Shown: piece after piece, positions 8,319 through 15,422 of the stretch
How positions within the stretch are numbered: position 1 is the first letter of the stretch
Layout of the letters: each line of letters starts with the position of its first letter
DNA from: JACQFK01 sp964604905
GTDB lineage: Bacteria > Planctomycetota > MHYJ01 > JACPRB01
Assembly: GCA_964604905.1 (NCBI GenBank)
Contig: CAZSCC010000123.1
Coordinates: 1 to 20,375 of the forward strand
DNA: 20,375 bases
Direction of reading: 5' to 3'
Position numbers and translations under genes: made by a program
The notes under the pieces: model-generated
Seen by the model: only the letters and a program-made list of their open reading frames with translations
Database searches by the model: none
Told to the model about the DNA's origin: nothing

Positions 8319-8626
8319 TCCGACTGATGGTGATGTACGGACACCCGAAGGACCCTGCCGCGTTCGACCGGTACTACAAGGAAGTCCACCTGCCGATCGC
8401 GAAGAAGATCAAGGGGTTCACGAGGTGGACGGTCGGGAAGGTGACCGGGACGCCCGACGGGCAGCCGTCGCCCTACTACTATTTCGCCGACCTCTTCGCG
8501 GAGAGCCGGGCGGCGATGGAGGCGATCCTCGCCTCTCCCGAGGGGCAGGCGGCCGTCCAGGACGTCCCCAAGTTCGCGACCGGCGGGGTGACGTTCGTCT
8601 ACAGCGACGTTTCCCAGCTCGTGTAA
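8315..8626 (+). CDS. EthD-family small protein
   Basis: A protein of 103 residues with an ATGA overlap to the preceding gene and GGAGGAA about 5 nt before its ATG. It matches the EthD/dimeric alpha-beta barrel pattern: MIRLMVMYGHPKDPAAFDRY followed by HLPIAKKIKGFTRWTVGKV, a central PYYYFADLFAES, then EGQAAVQDVPKFATGG and a C-terminal VTFVYSD. Family members are small cytoplasmic ferredoxin-like dimers. EthD itself is tied to ethyl tert-butyl ether degradation, but most members have no known role. Here it is the last gene of the apparent PhoX operon. No signal peptide is present. The length is normal for the family. Confidence 0.85.
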   Translation: MIRLMVMYGHPKDPAAFDRYYKEVHLPIAKKIKGFTRWTVGKVTGTPDGQPSPYYYFADLFAESRAAMEAILASPEGQAAVQDVPKFATGGVTFVYSDVSQLV

Positions 8627-8671
8627 CGCCTCCCGTTACCGGGACACTCAAAGACCAGTGCAGGACCGATC

Positions 8672-8787
8672 GGCCGCAGAGGCGCAGAGTCACGGAGCGG
8701 ACGTTCCAACCGGAACGGCTCCCCCTTTGCCCTTGAAGATGGAATCCAAGAAGGGGATCTTCTCCGTGACTCTGCGCCTCTGCGGCC
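8672..8787. repeat. Inverted-repeat element with 26-bp perfect arms
   Basis: The left arm is 8672-8697 and the right arm 8762-8787; they are exact reverse complements separated by 64 nt. Each arm has an 8-bp internal period (CCGCAGAG, GCGCAGAG, TCACGGAG). The loop holds smaller stems: GTTCC/GGAAC, then CCCCTT/AAGGGG with CTTG/CAAG inside. This looks like a REP- or MITE-like palindromic unit, or an mRNA 3'-end stem-loop. No transposase is nearby and no target-site duplication is obvious. Confidence 0.85.
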
Positions 8788-8840
8788 CATCCGTTCCGCC
8801 CCCGGGTCACGGATATACCTGTAACGCGATTCCGAATCCC

Positions 8841-8849
8841 TGTTATCTT
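8841..8849 (+). promoter_or_regulatory. Candidate -10 element upstream of the propeller gene
   Basis: TGTTATCTT contains TATCTT (8844-8849), 9 nt before the ATG at 8858. The same TGTTAT core occurs before the PhoX gene (6247-6255). No good -35 is visible at the expected distance, so this is tentative; transcription from it would give a very short leader. Confidence 0.3.
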
Positions 8850-8857
8850 AGCGGGCC

Positions 8858-11686
8858 ATGAAACGCGCGTCGCGCCGTTGGATCGTCGCCGCCCTCCTCC
8901 TCGCCTTCGTCCTGCCGTCGCGCGCGGCGGAGGCGGTCATCCCGTCGGCCATGGGGCCGATCCAGGCGCTCATCGTCATCCTCCCGCAGATCCTCCTCGC
9001 GCTCGCCGCGGGCTTCGTCGCGCTCTTCAAGCCGAGGACCTACAAGTTCCTGGCGGCCTATCTCTGGTCCCACAAGGCGTTCAGCGCGGGCCTCTTCGGG
9101 ATCGTCGGCTTCCTCGTCTGGGGCCCGTCGCTCTCGGGAGGCAAGGCGGCAGAGGAGCAGTCCGGGGCACCGTGGTCGGCGTTCCGGGGCGGGCCAGGCC
9201 GCACCGGCGCCGTGGCGGGCGCCCGGGGGTACCAGGGGCCGCCGATGATCCTGTGGAAACTCGCGGGCGACGCGCTGGGCGGCTCGACGGTCGCGGTCGA
9301 CTCCTCTCCCGCCCTCGTGGGGAACCGGATCTACTTCGGCGCCGCCTACAACCTCGGCTCCCCTTTCGGCTCCTCGGGCGCGCTCGTGGCTGTGGACACC
9401 GACACGGGGGGCGTCGCGTGGCGCTGGACGGGCAAGGGAGATCTCACGCCGCCGCTCCGGCCGGTCTTCTCCTCGCCCGCCGTCTGGGCGGAGCCGCCCG
9501 AGAAGGGCGCGGCGTCCGCGGCGCGGTACGTCGTCTCGGGCGAGGGCTACCACGAGGACCGCGACTGCCGCATCGTCTGCCTCGACCTGGAACCGGTGCG
9601 GAAGAGCAAAGGGAAGGAGCCCCCGAAACTCGCCTGGTCCGTCCAGACGACCAGCCACGTCGAGAGCGGTCCGTGCATCCATGAAGGAAAGGTCTACGTG
9701 GGCTGCGGCGACGACGGCGTCTGGTGCATCGAACTGGCCACCGGCCGGGTCCTCTGGCACATCGAGGGGGAGCCGGCGTTCTACGAAGTGACCGAGGGAC
9801 CGCAGGCCAACGCGCTGGCCTCGCTCGCCGGGAAGACGGCCGTCGTCACCGGCACGGTGAAGCGCGAAGAGGTCGGCGCGAAATCGAAGGACGACCCCGG
9901 CACGCTCAGGATCGACGTGAAGACGATGAGGGAGCACTTCGGGCCGCCGGTCACCTCGATGGAGTCCGGCGCGACGTTCGAGCGGACGGTCACCGGGAAG
10001 GTCGTCCGGGGAGCGAAGGGGCTGCGGATCGAGCCGGACTTCTTCAACCCCGACTCGGAGTCGCCGCCGGTCGCGGTCACGCTCGAGAACAAGGAGCAGC
10101 GCGTCCTCTTCGGCTCGGGGATCGAGGGGCAGCGGGTCAACTGCGTGGACGCCCTGACCGGCCGCGTGATCTGGAAGGCTCCCACGCCCTACCCGGCCTT
10201 CGGGGCGCCGACGATCTCAGGCGACAAGGTGCTGATCGGCGTCGGGAACGGCACGTTCATCCAGAGCGCCGACCGGCCCGCGGGGTCGATCCTGTGCCTC
10301 TCGCTCAGGGACGGGAAGGAGCTGTGGAAGGTCCAGACGGCCGACACCATCCTGGGGGCCATCGCGGTGCTCGACGGTCGCGCCTACGGCGGCTGCCGGG
10401 ACGGGAACGTCTACGTCGTGGACGTGGCGACCGGGCAGATCGCGCAGAAGCTCCCGACCGGGGCGCCGGTCGTGGGGTCGCCCGCCGTGACGGCCGACGC
10501 GATCTACGTGGGCAACGACGGAGGCAAGCTCTTCGCCTTCGACCGGAAGACGGGGCAACTCCGCTCGACCTATCCGCTCACGCCCGGGACGCCCGTGATC
10601 TGTTCGCCGGCCGTGGCGGGGGGCAAGCTCTTCGTGGGGACGCGCGGCAAGGGGATCGTGGCGCTCGCCGACCGCCCGGAAGGCGAGGCCTCGAAGGTCG
10701 CGGCCCGACCGTGGATGGGCCCGGGCGGCGACACGGGCCGGACGGGCTGCGCGGACGACGCCCCCCTGCCCCAGCTCCAGCCGTACTCCGAGGCAATGAA
10801 GGTGCCCGCCCGGTGGCCTACTCCCGCCGCGCTCGACAGGCCCATCCCCGGTCCCGTTGCCGCGTGCGGCAAGTTCGTCACGGCCTCGCTGGAGGACAAG
10901 CTGGTCCAGGTCGACGCGACGACGGGCCAGATCGTCTGGGAGACTCCCGGGAGATTCGTACGGCTACGGCTGGAGCCGGGCACTGTCTACGCGTGGCACG
11001 AACAGGGGGGCTGCCTCGCCTTCGATCAGACGACGGGCCTGAAGATCGAGCGCACCCCACCGCCGGGAGATCTCGTCGCTCACCACCTCTCCTTCTCGAT
11101 CGAGGGGGGAGGTCTGGCCTGCCACAGCGAGCGGATGGACGCGCTGCTCTGGAAGGCCATTCTCGACACACCGGCTACGCAGCTTCCCGCCATCTCTGGG
11201 AACAAGGTTTTCGTGGCGCTGAAGGGAGAGGGCCAGGCCAAGGGCCACCTTCAGGCCCACAAGCTGGTGGACGGGGCCCTGCTTTGGAAACAGCCCCTGG
11301 ACGCCGAGGCGATCTCCCACCCCGTCGCCTCGGGCGACTGGGTCGCGATCGCCACGAACGACAGCCGGGTCGCCGTGTTCCGCGCCTCCGATGGCAGGAT
11401 GTTCGAGCCGCTCCGAGTGGACGGGAGGTTCGAGCCGCTCTGGGTGGAGGGAAGGCCGGTCGCTCCCGCGATCTGCAACGGTATCCTGATCGTCGCCGGC
11501 GTCAAGCGGATCGCCGGCTACGACCTGTCCCTGATCCCGGATCTGGAAGCATGGGTCTGGAACTACGAGGACCAAGACCACATCGGGACGGCGACCGGAC
11601 AGCCGGTGATCGTCAATGAAACCATCTGGGTCGGCACCACGAAACGCGGTCTCATCGCGATCGGCCTTCCCCCGGCGAAGAAATGA
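8858..11686 (+). CDS. Membrane-anchored double PQQ-type beta-propeller protein with inserted domain
   Basis: A protein of 942 residues. A signal-like N-terminus (IVAALLLAFVLPSRA) is followed by two more hydrophobic segments at about 35-58 and 75-92, so the bulk is probably periplasmic and anchored. Two propellers each open with a typical W-x-x-x-R-G-x-x-x-R-T-G-like start: PWSAFRGGPGRTGAV near residue 108 and PWMGPGGDTGRTG near 620. Blades show PQQ-like motifs such as VDATTGQIVWETPG, VVDVATGQIAQKL, FAFDRKTGQL and CVDALTGRVIWKA. The first propeller is interrupted at about residues 315-420 by a non-propeller segment (LAGKTAVVTGTVKREEV, then TVTGKVVRGAKGLRIEP) that may be OB-like. No CxxCH heme motif and no obvious dehydrogenase catalytic set are seen, so a binding or scaffold role is more likely than PQQ catalysis. 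It overlaps the following phosphotransferase-like gene by ATGA. Confidence 0.8.
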   Translation: MKRASRRWIVAALLLAFVLPSRAAEAVIPSAMGPIQALIVILPQILLALAAGFVALFKPRTYKFLAAYLWSHKAFSAGLFGIVGFLVWGPSLSGGKAAEEQSGAPWSAFRGGPGRTGAVAGARGYQGPPMILWKLAGDALGGSTVAVDSSPALVGNRIYFGAAYNLGSPFGSSGALVAVDTDTGGVAWRWTGKGDLTPPLRPVFSSPAVWAEPPEKGAASAARYVVSGEGYHEDRDCRIVCLDLEPVRKSKGKEPPKLAWSVQTTSHVESGPCIHEGKVYVGCGDDGVWCIELATGRVLWHIEGEPAFYEVTEGPQANALASLAGKTAVVTGTVKREEVGAKSKDDPGTLRIDVKTMREHFGPPVTSMESGATFERTVTGKVVRGAKGLRIEPDFFNPDSESPPVAVTLENKEQRVLFGSGIEGQRVNCVDALTGRVIWKAPTPYPAFGAPTISGDKVLIGVGNGTFIQSADRPAGSILCLSLRDGKELWKVQTADTILGAIAVLDGRAYGGCRDGNVYVVDVATGQIAQKLPTGAPVVGSPAVTADAIYVGNDGGKLFAFDRKTGQLRSTYPLTPGTPVICSPAVAGGKLFVGTRGKGIVALADRPEGEASKVAARPWMGPGGDTGRTGCADDAPLPQLQPYSEAMKVPARWPTPAALDRPIPGPVAACGKFVTASLEDKLVQVDATTGQIVWETPGRFVRLRLEPGTVYAWHEQGGCLAFDQTTGLKIERTPPPGDLVAHHLSFSIEGGGLACHSERMDALLWKAILDTPATQLPAISGNKVFVALKGEGQAKGHLQAHKLVDGALLWKQPLDAEAISHPVASGDWVAIATNDSRVAVFRASDGRMFEPLRVDGRFEPLWVEGRPVAPAICNGILIVAGVKRIAGYDLSLIPDLEAWVWNYEDQDHIGTATGQPVIVNETIWVGTTKRGLIAIGLPPAKK
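11402..11455 (+). repeat. 27-bp in-frame tandem duplication in the propeller gene
   Basis: Two 27-bp units (11402-11428 and 11429-11455) encode FEPLRVDGR and FEPLWVEGR from residue 849. They differ at only a few bases. This extends a loop or strand near the end of the second propeller and looks like a fairly recent slippage duplication. Confidence 0.85.
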
Positions 11687-14385
11687 CCACGCCTCCCACA
11701 CTCAAGCGGATCCGCTTCTTCGGCCCCGGCGCCGTCGACCCCGACCCCTCCAAGGAGCTCCTGGGCGGCAAGGCCTACAGCCTCGCGACCATGACCGCGG
11801 CCGGCCTGCCGGTCCCTCCCGGGTTCACGATCACCACGCAGTGCTGCGCGGACTACTACGCCGCCGGGAAGAAGTGGCCCGCCGGGCTCGACGGGGAGCT
11901 CCGTCAGGCGATGGAGTGGCTCGAGAAGGTCACCGGACGCACGCTCGGGCGCGCGCCGAAGCCGCTCCTCGTGGCGGTCCGGAGCGGCGCCGCGCAGTCG
12001 ATGCCCGGCATGATGGACACCGTCCTCAACGTCGGCCTACACCCCGACCTCGAGACCTGCTTCCCCGACAGCGACCGCTTCTGGGGAGACGTCCGCGACT
12101 TCACGCGGGCGTTCGGCGAGACCGTCTGCGGCCTCCCCGCGGAGGTGTTCGACCGCGCGCTCGAGCGGGGGGGCTCGTCGCGCGAGCAGGCGCTCCGGTC
12201 CCGCGAGGCGTTCCTGGACGCGAAGAAGGAGGCGGTCCCGTCGGACCCCTGGGAGATGCTTGCGGCCGCGGTGGACGCGGTCTTCGGCTCGTGGAACAGC
12301 GGCCGCGCGCTCACGTACCGCGAGCGGCACAACATCCGCGGACTGGCGGGCACGGCGGTCACGATCATGGCGATGTTCCCCTCCGAACGGTCGGGCATCC
12401 TCTTCACCGAGGACCCCAACCGCCCCGACGAGGGGCGCATCATCCTGGAGGCTTCGACCGGCCTCGGCGAGGCGATCGTCCGCGGCCAGATCGAGCCCGA
12501 CACGTTCTGCATCGACCGGAGGACGATGACGATCCTGGAGAGACGGGTGAACACGGGGAAGGAGGCCTGCGTGTCGGACGCGCAGGTGCTCGACTTGGCG
12601 AAGCTCGGGCTCAACGTGGAGCAGTACTACAAGACGCCCGTCGACGTCGAGTGGGGCATCGCGGAGGGGCGGGTGACGCTCCTCCAGAGCCGCCCGGTGC
12701 GGGGCCTGGACATCCTGCGCGCCGTGCCGAAGCTGCGCGACGAGGAGATCCGGCGGCTGGAGAAGCTCGCCCACGGCCGCCCCCGGGCCGCGTGGGCGAT
12801 CCACAACCTCTCGGAGACGCTCCCCGCCCCGATGCCGCTCACGTGGGATATCGTGGGCCGCGGCTTCATGGGGAACGGCTTCATCCAGCTCTACCGGGAC
12901 CTCGGCTTCGTGCCGTCGGATCGCGTTCAGAAGGACGGCTTCCTCGAGCTGATCGCCGGCCGGATCTACATGGACGTCGAGCGATCGGCCGAGCTCTTCT
13001 TCGCGAACCTCCCGATGGAGTACGACCTTTCCGGGAACGGTGCGGCGGCCGAGAGGCTCCTCGACAAGCCCACGAAGTTCAACATCGAGAAGGCGGGGCT
13101 GGGCTTCCTGCTGAAGCTCCCGCTGACGATCCTCCAGATGATCCGGGCGAGCCGCGTCCTGAAGCGCGTGATGCGGACCGGCCTGGACGATCTGCAGCGG
13201 CGAGTGCTCCCCGCCGTCGACGCGTTCGTCCAGAAGGCGCGCGCGAAGAAGCTCCCGGAGATGGCCGACGACGCGGTGATCGCGGAGATCGCCGAGCGCG
13301 AGCGGGTGGCGCTCAACGAAGTGGGCCGCGAACTGCTCAAGCCCGGCTTCCTGGCGGGCTACTATCACGGCCGCCTGCTGGGGACGCTGGAGCTGGCGCT
13401 CGGCGCCGTCGAGGGGCGGGCGCTCGCGGCCCGGCTGCTCGCCGGGCTCGAAGGGGACAAGACGGTCGAGTCGAACATCGCGCTCTACCGGGTATCGAAG
13501 GGGGAGCTGCGGCTCGAGGACTATCTCGCGGAGTACGGCCATCGGGCGGTGAACGAGCTGGAGCTGGCCGAGCCGCGCTGGTCGGAGGACCCCTCCTATC
13601 CGCGGCAGCGGATCGCGCAGCTCAAGCAGTCCGGCGGCGCGGTCTCGCCCGCCGAGCTGCACGAGAAGAAGAAGAGGGAGCGGCTGGACGCGGAGCTCTC
13701 GCTCTCGAAGCTGCTGGGGGCGAACGGCGCGGGCTCGCTCGAGGCGGACCTGCGGGCGGACCTGGCCAGCGCCCAGCGCCACATGCCCTGGCGCGAGACC
13801 TGCAAGCACCACTTCATCCGGGGCGTGGCCCTCGTCCGCGAGGCGACCGAGGTGCTCGCCGAGCGGTGGGACCTCGGCAAGGACTTCTACTTCCTGCGGA
13901 AGGACGATCTCCCGCGGTTCAAGGCGGAGCGCGCGAAACTGCTGGAGGAGATCCAGGCGCGCAAGCTCCGCTGGAACGCCTTCCAGCGGATCGAGGCGCG
14001 GGAAATCCTGAAGGGCTCGGAGCTCCAGAAGCTCGGCCGGGAGGAGGAGCGCCCTGCCTCGCAGGACGGCGTCTTCTCCGGGACGGGCGTGGCGGCGGGA
14101 GTGGGCACGGGGCCGGCCCATATCCTCCGGTCGCCTTCGGAGGCGGGCGAGCTGACGCAGGGCTACGTTCTCGTCTGCCCGACGACCGACCCGAGCTGGA
14201 CGCCGCTCTTCGTGCACGCGGCGGGCCTGGTGGTGGAACGGGGTGGCATGCTCTCCCACGGCGCGATCGTGGCGCGCGACTTCGGCATCCCCGCGGTGGT
14301 GCTCCCCGGGGCGACGAAGCTGATCCCCGAGGGGGCGATGGTCCGGATCGACGGCAACAAGGGCCGCGTGGAGGTGCAGAAGTGA
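11683..14385 (+). CDS. PPDK/PEP-synthase-like phosphotransferase with Rph-like architecture
   Basis: A protein of 900 residues. Residues 1-330 match the nucleotide-binding half of pyruvate phosphate dikinase and PEP synthase: LLGGKAYSLATM (K30), LPVPPGFTITT, LLVAVRSG then MPGMMDTVLNVGL (R100), then RSGILFTEDPN, GLGEAIVRGQIEPD, VDVEWGIAEG and LLQSRPV. The middle, about 330-790, resembles the substrate-binding region of rifampin phosphotransferase-type proteins: NLSETLPAPMPLTW, YGHRAVNELELAEPRW, and FYFLRKDDL. The last ~100 residues are the swivelling phosphohistidine domain with GGMLSHGAIVARDFGIPAV; H859 is the expected phosphoryl carrier. The PEP/pyruvate-binding TIM barrel of true PPDK or PEP synthase is absent. 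It probably uses ATP to phosphorylate an unknown acceptor through the His domain. It is translationally coupled to the propeller gene. Confidence 0.8.
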   Translation: MTTPPTLKRIRFFGPGAVDPDPSKELLGGKAYSLATMTAAGLPVPPGFTITTQCCADYYAAGKKWPAGLDGELRQAMEWLEKVTGRTLGRAPKPLLVAVRSGAAQSMPGMMDTVLNVGLHPDLETCFPDSDRFWGDVRDFTRAFGETVCGLPAEVFDRALERGGSSREQALRSREAFLDAKKEAVPSDPWEMLAAAVDAVFGSWNSGRALTYRERHNIRGLAGTAVTIMAMFPSERSGILFTEDPNRPDEGRIILEASTGLGEAIVRGQIEPDTFCIDRRTMTILERRVNTGKEACVSDAQVLDLAKLGLNVEQYYKTPVDVEWGIAEGRVTLLQSRPVRGLDILRAVPKLRDEEIRRLEKLAHGRPRAAWAIHNLSETLPAPMPLTWDIVGRGFMGNGFIQLYRDLGFVPSDRVQKDGFLELIAGRIYMDVERSAELFFANLPMEYDLSGNGAAAERLLDKPTKFNIEKAGLGFLLKLPLTILQMIRASRVLKRVMRTGLDDLQRRVLPAVDAFVQKARAKKLPEMADDAVIAEIAERERVALNEVGRELLKPGFLAGYYHGRLLGTLELALGAVEGRALAARLLAGLEGDKTVESNIALYRVSKGELRLEDYLAEYGHRAVNELELAEPRWSEDPSYPRQRIAQLKQSGGAVSPAELHEKKKRERLDAELSLSKLLGANGAGSLEADLRADLASAQRHMPWRETCKHHFIRGVALVREATEVLAERWDLGKDFYFLRKDDLPRFKAERAKLLEEIQARKLRWNAFQRIEAREILKGSELQKLGREEERPASQDGVFSGTGVAAGVGTGPAHILRSPSEAGELTQGYVLVCPTTDPSWTPLFVHAAGLVVERGGMLSHGAIVARDFGIPAVVLPGATKLIPEGAMVRIDGNKGRVEVQK

Positions 14386-14387
14386 GC

Positions 14388-14453
14388 GGCGCAAATCAAC
14401 GAGGCAGGTTTACGCCACCCCGGTGGCGTAAACCTGCCTCGTTGATTTACGCC
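14388..14453. repeat. Long palindrome, 27-bp perfect stem
   Basis: The arms 14393-14419 and 14422-14448 are exact reverse complements around a 2-nt centre. After one mismatch the pairing continues 4 bp outward. It starts 3 nt after the phosphotransferase stop and ends 14 nt before the next ATG. A 10-bp direct repeat (TTTACGCCAC) lies at 14409-14418 and again at 14446-14455. There is no following T-tract. It could be a mobile palindrome, an mRNA-stabilising hairpin, or a structure that hides the next gene's ribosome-binding site. Confidence 0.9.
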
Positions 14454-14467
14454 ACGATGGATTGACC

Positions 14468-15361
14468 ATGGATTGGATCTACACCCACGTCCTGCTGCCC
14501 GTCCTTGGCGTGCTCTACGTCCCGTGCGACTGGGTGCTGGGATGGACGGAGCGCTTCTCCCCCGTCGTGGCCATCACGATCGTGGGGGTGGTCTCGGCCC
14601 TCGCCATCATCCTGGTCCAGAAGTACGGCAGCGACCAGAAGTTCCTGGGGGCATGCAAGGCGGACCTCAAGTTCCTGAAGAAGCGGATGAAGGAGGCCAA
14701 GCGAGGCGCGGCCTATTACTCGGATGACGGCGAGAACATCACGATCGACCCGAGCAGCCTTTCGCCGGCAAACCTGGATATTCTGACCCGGGCCCGAGCC
14801 CTCTCGGGCCGCATCGGCGGGAAGTACATGTGGGCCTCGCTCAAGCCGGCCCTCTGGACGGTGCCGCTCATCGGCGTCATCGGCCTCTGGACCGGCTCGC
14901 GCCTGGGATACCTCCCGATCCGGCCGGGCCAGGAAATCTCGATCGCGGCCCACTTCGAGGACCAGGCGAAGGGCTTCGCCTACGTCCTCCCCACCGAGGG
15001 GCTCCGACCCGTGACGGCGCCCATCGCGGCGATCGAGATCCCGCAGGACGGAGGAGGCCTCCAGGCGCGGTGGAAGCTCCGGGCCGAGAAAGAGGGCGAC
15101 CACCGGCTCACCATCCGCGGCGCCGGCCGCTCGTACGAGGTGACGATCCCCGTGGCCGCGAAGGGCGGCCGCCCGCCCGAGCCGGTGACGGTGCTCAACG
15201 ACCTGACACCCGGCCAGGATCAGCTCCAGGCGGTCGAGATCAAGCTCGCCGACAGCCTCCCCGCCGCGTGGTGGAACCTCAGGATGCAGTGGGGCGGCCT
15301 CTACCTGATCGTCGCCGTCGGCGTGGCCCTCGCGCTGCGCTCCCTGCTCGGGGTGCACTGA
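14468..15361 (+). CDS. Three-helix membrane protein with cytoplasmic coiled coil, possibly EMC3/TMCO1-like
   Basis: A protein of 297 residues from ATG 14468; a TTG at 14462 would add two residues. There is no clear Shine-Dalgarno, since the right arm of the palindrome lies just upstream. Helix 1 is VVAITIVGVVSALAIILV at about residues 33-50. A charged segment follows (KYGSDQKFLGACKADLKFLK, then KRMKEAKRG), predicted as a coiled coil. Helix 2 is ALWTVPLIGVIGLWTG at about 135-150. A beta-rich outer domain spans about 160-270, and helix 3 is LYLIVAVGVALALRSLLG at the end. Helix, basic coiled coil, helix is the layout of the Oxa1/EMC3/TMCO1 (DUF106) insertase relatives. I see it as a weak structural resemblance rather than a firm family match, and the outer beta domain is not typical. 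The alternative is an uncharacterised membrane protein. Confidence 0.7.
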   Translation: MDWIYTHVLLPVLGVLYVPCDWVLGWTERFSPVVAITIVGVVSALAIILVQKYGSDQKFLGACKADLKFLKKRMKEAKRGAAYYSDDGENITIDPSSLSPANLDILTRARALSGRIGGKYMWASLKPALWTVPLIGVIGLWTGSRLGYLPIRPGQEISIAAHFEDQAKGFAYVLPTEGLRPVTAPIAAIEIPQDGGGLQARWKLRAEKEGDHRLTIRGAGRSYEVTIPVAAKGGRPPEPVTVLNDLTPGQDQLQAVEIKLADSLPAAWWNLRMQWGGLYLIVAVGVALALRSLLGVH

Positions 15362-15389
15362 ACCAAGTCTCGCCTCCGCGGCGTTCCAC

Positions 15390-15416
15390 CGGTATCCTCT
15401 AGCGGTCCATAAGGAG
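15390..15416 (+). promoter_or_regulatory. Candidate -10 element and ribosome-binding site before the phosphodiesterase
   Basis: CGGTATCCT (TATCCT at 15393-15398) is followed by AAGGAG at 15411-15416, 6 nt before the ATG at 15423. The Shine-Dalgarno is convincing; the -10 is tentative since no clear -35 is seen. Confidence 0.4.
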
Positions 15417-15422
15417 ATCCCG

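Larger units (their letters stand above)
8627..8857. other. Intergenic region, 231 bp
   Basis: No credible gene is seen. It holds the inverted repeat at 8672-8787 and, at 8841-8849, a TGTTATCTT that could be the -10 element for the downstream propeller gene. No T-rich terminator tract is visible after either repeat arm. Confidence 0.7.

Noticed and set aside
8858..11686. PQQ-dependent alcohol dehydrogenase
   Set aside because: Propeller motifs are present but no heme c motif, disulfide ring or catalytic Asp/Glu pattern is visible, and there are two propellers with an insert.
11683..14385. Naming this gene rifampin phosphotransferase (rph) or ppsA/ppdK
   Set aside because: The nucleotide half is PPDK-like and the middle only resembles Rph; the PEP barrel is missing. 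The evidence does not support resistance or a defined dikinase.
12037..14394. A 785-residue minus-strand open frame
   Set aside because: Antisense shadow of the same gene; composition is typical of GC-rich antisense reading.
11616..14465. A 949-residue plus-strand open frame
   Set aside because: Arg/Gly/Pro-rich shadow of the phosphotransferase gene in another frame; no domain pattern.
14457..14465. Two-codon ORF (ATG GAT TGA) before the gene at 14468
   Set aside because: It is too short to claim as an upstream regulatory ORF; likely chance from the repeated ATGGATTG.
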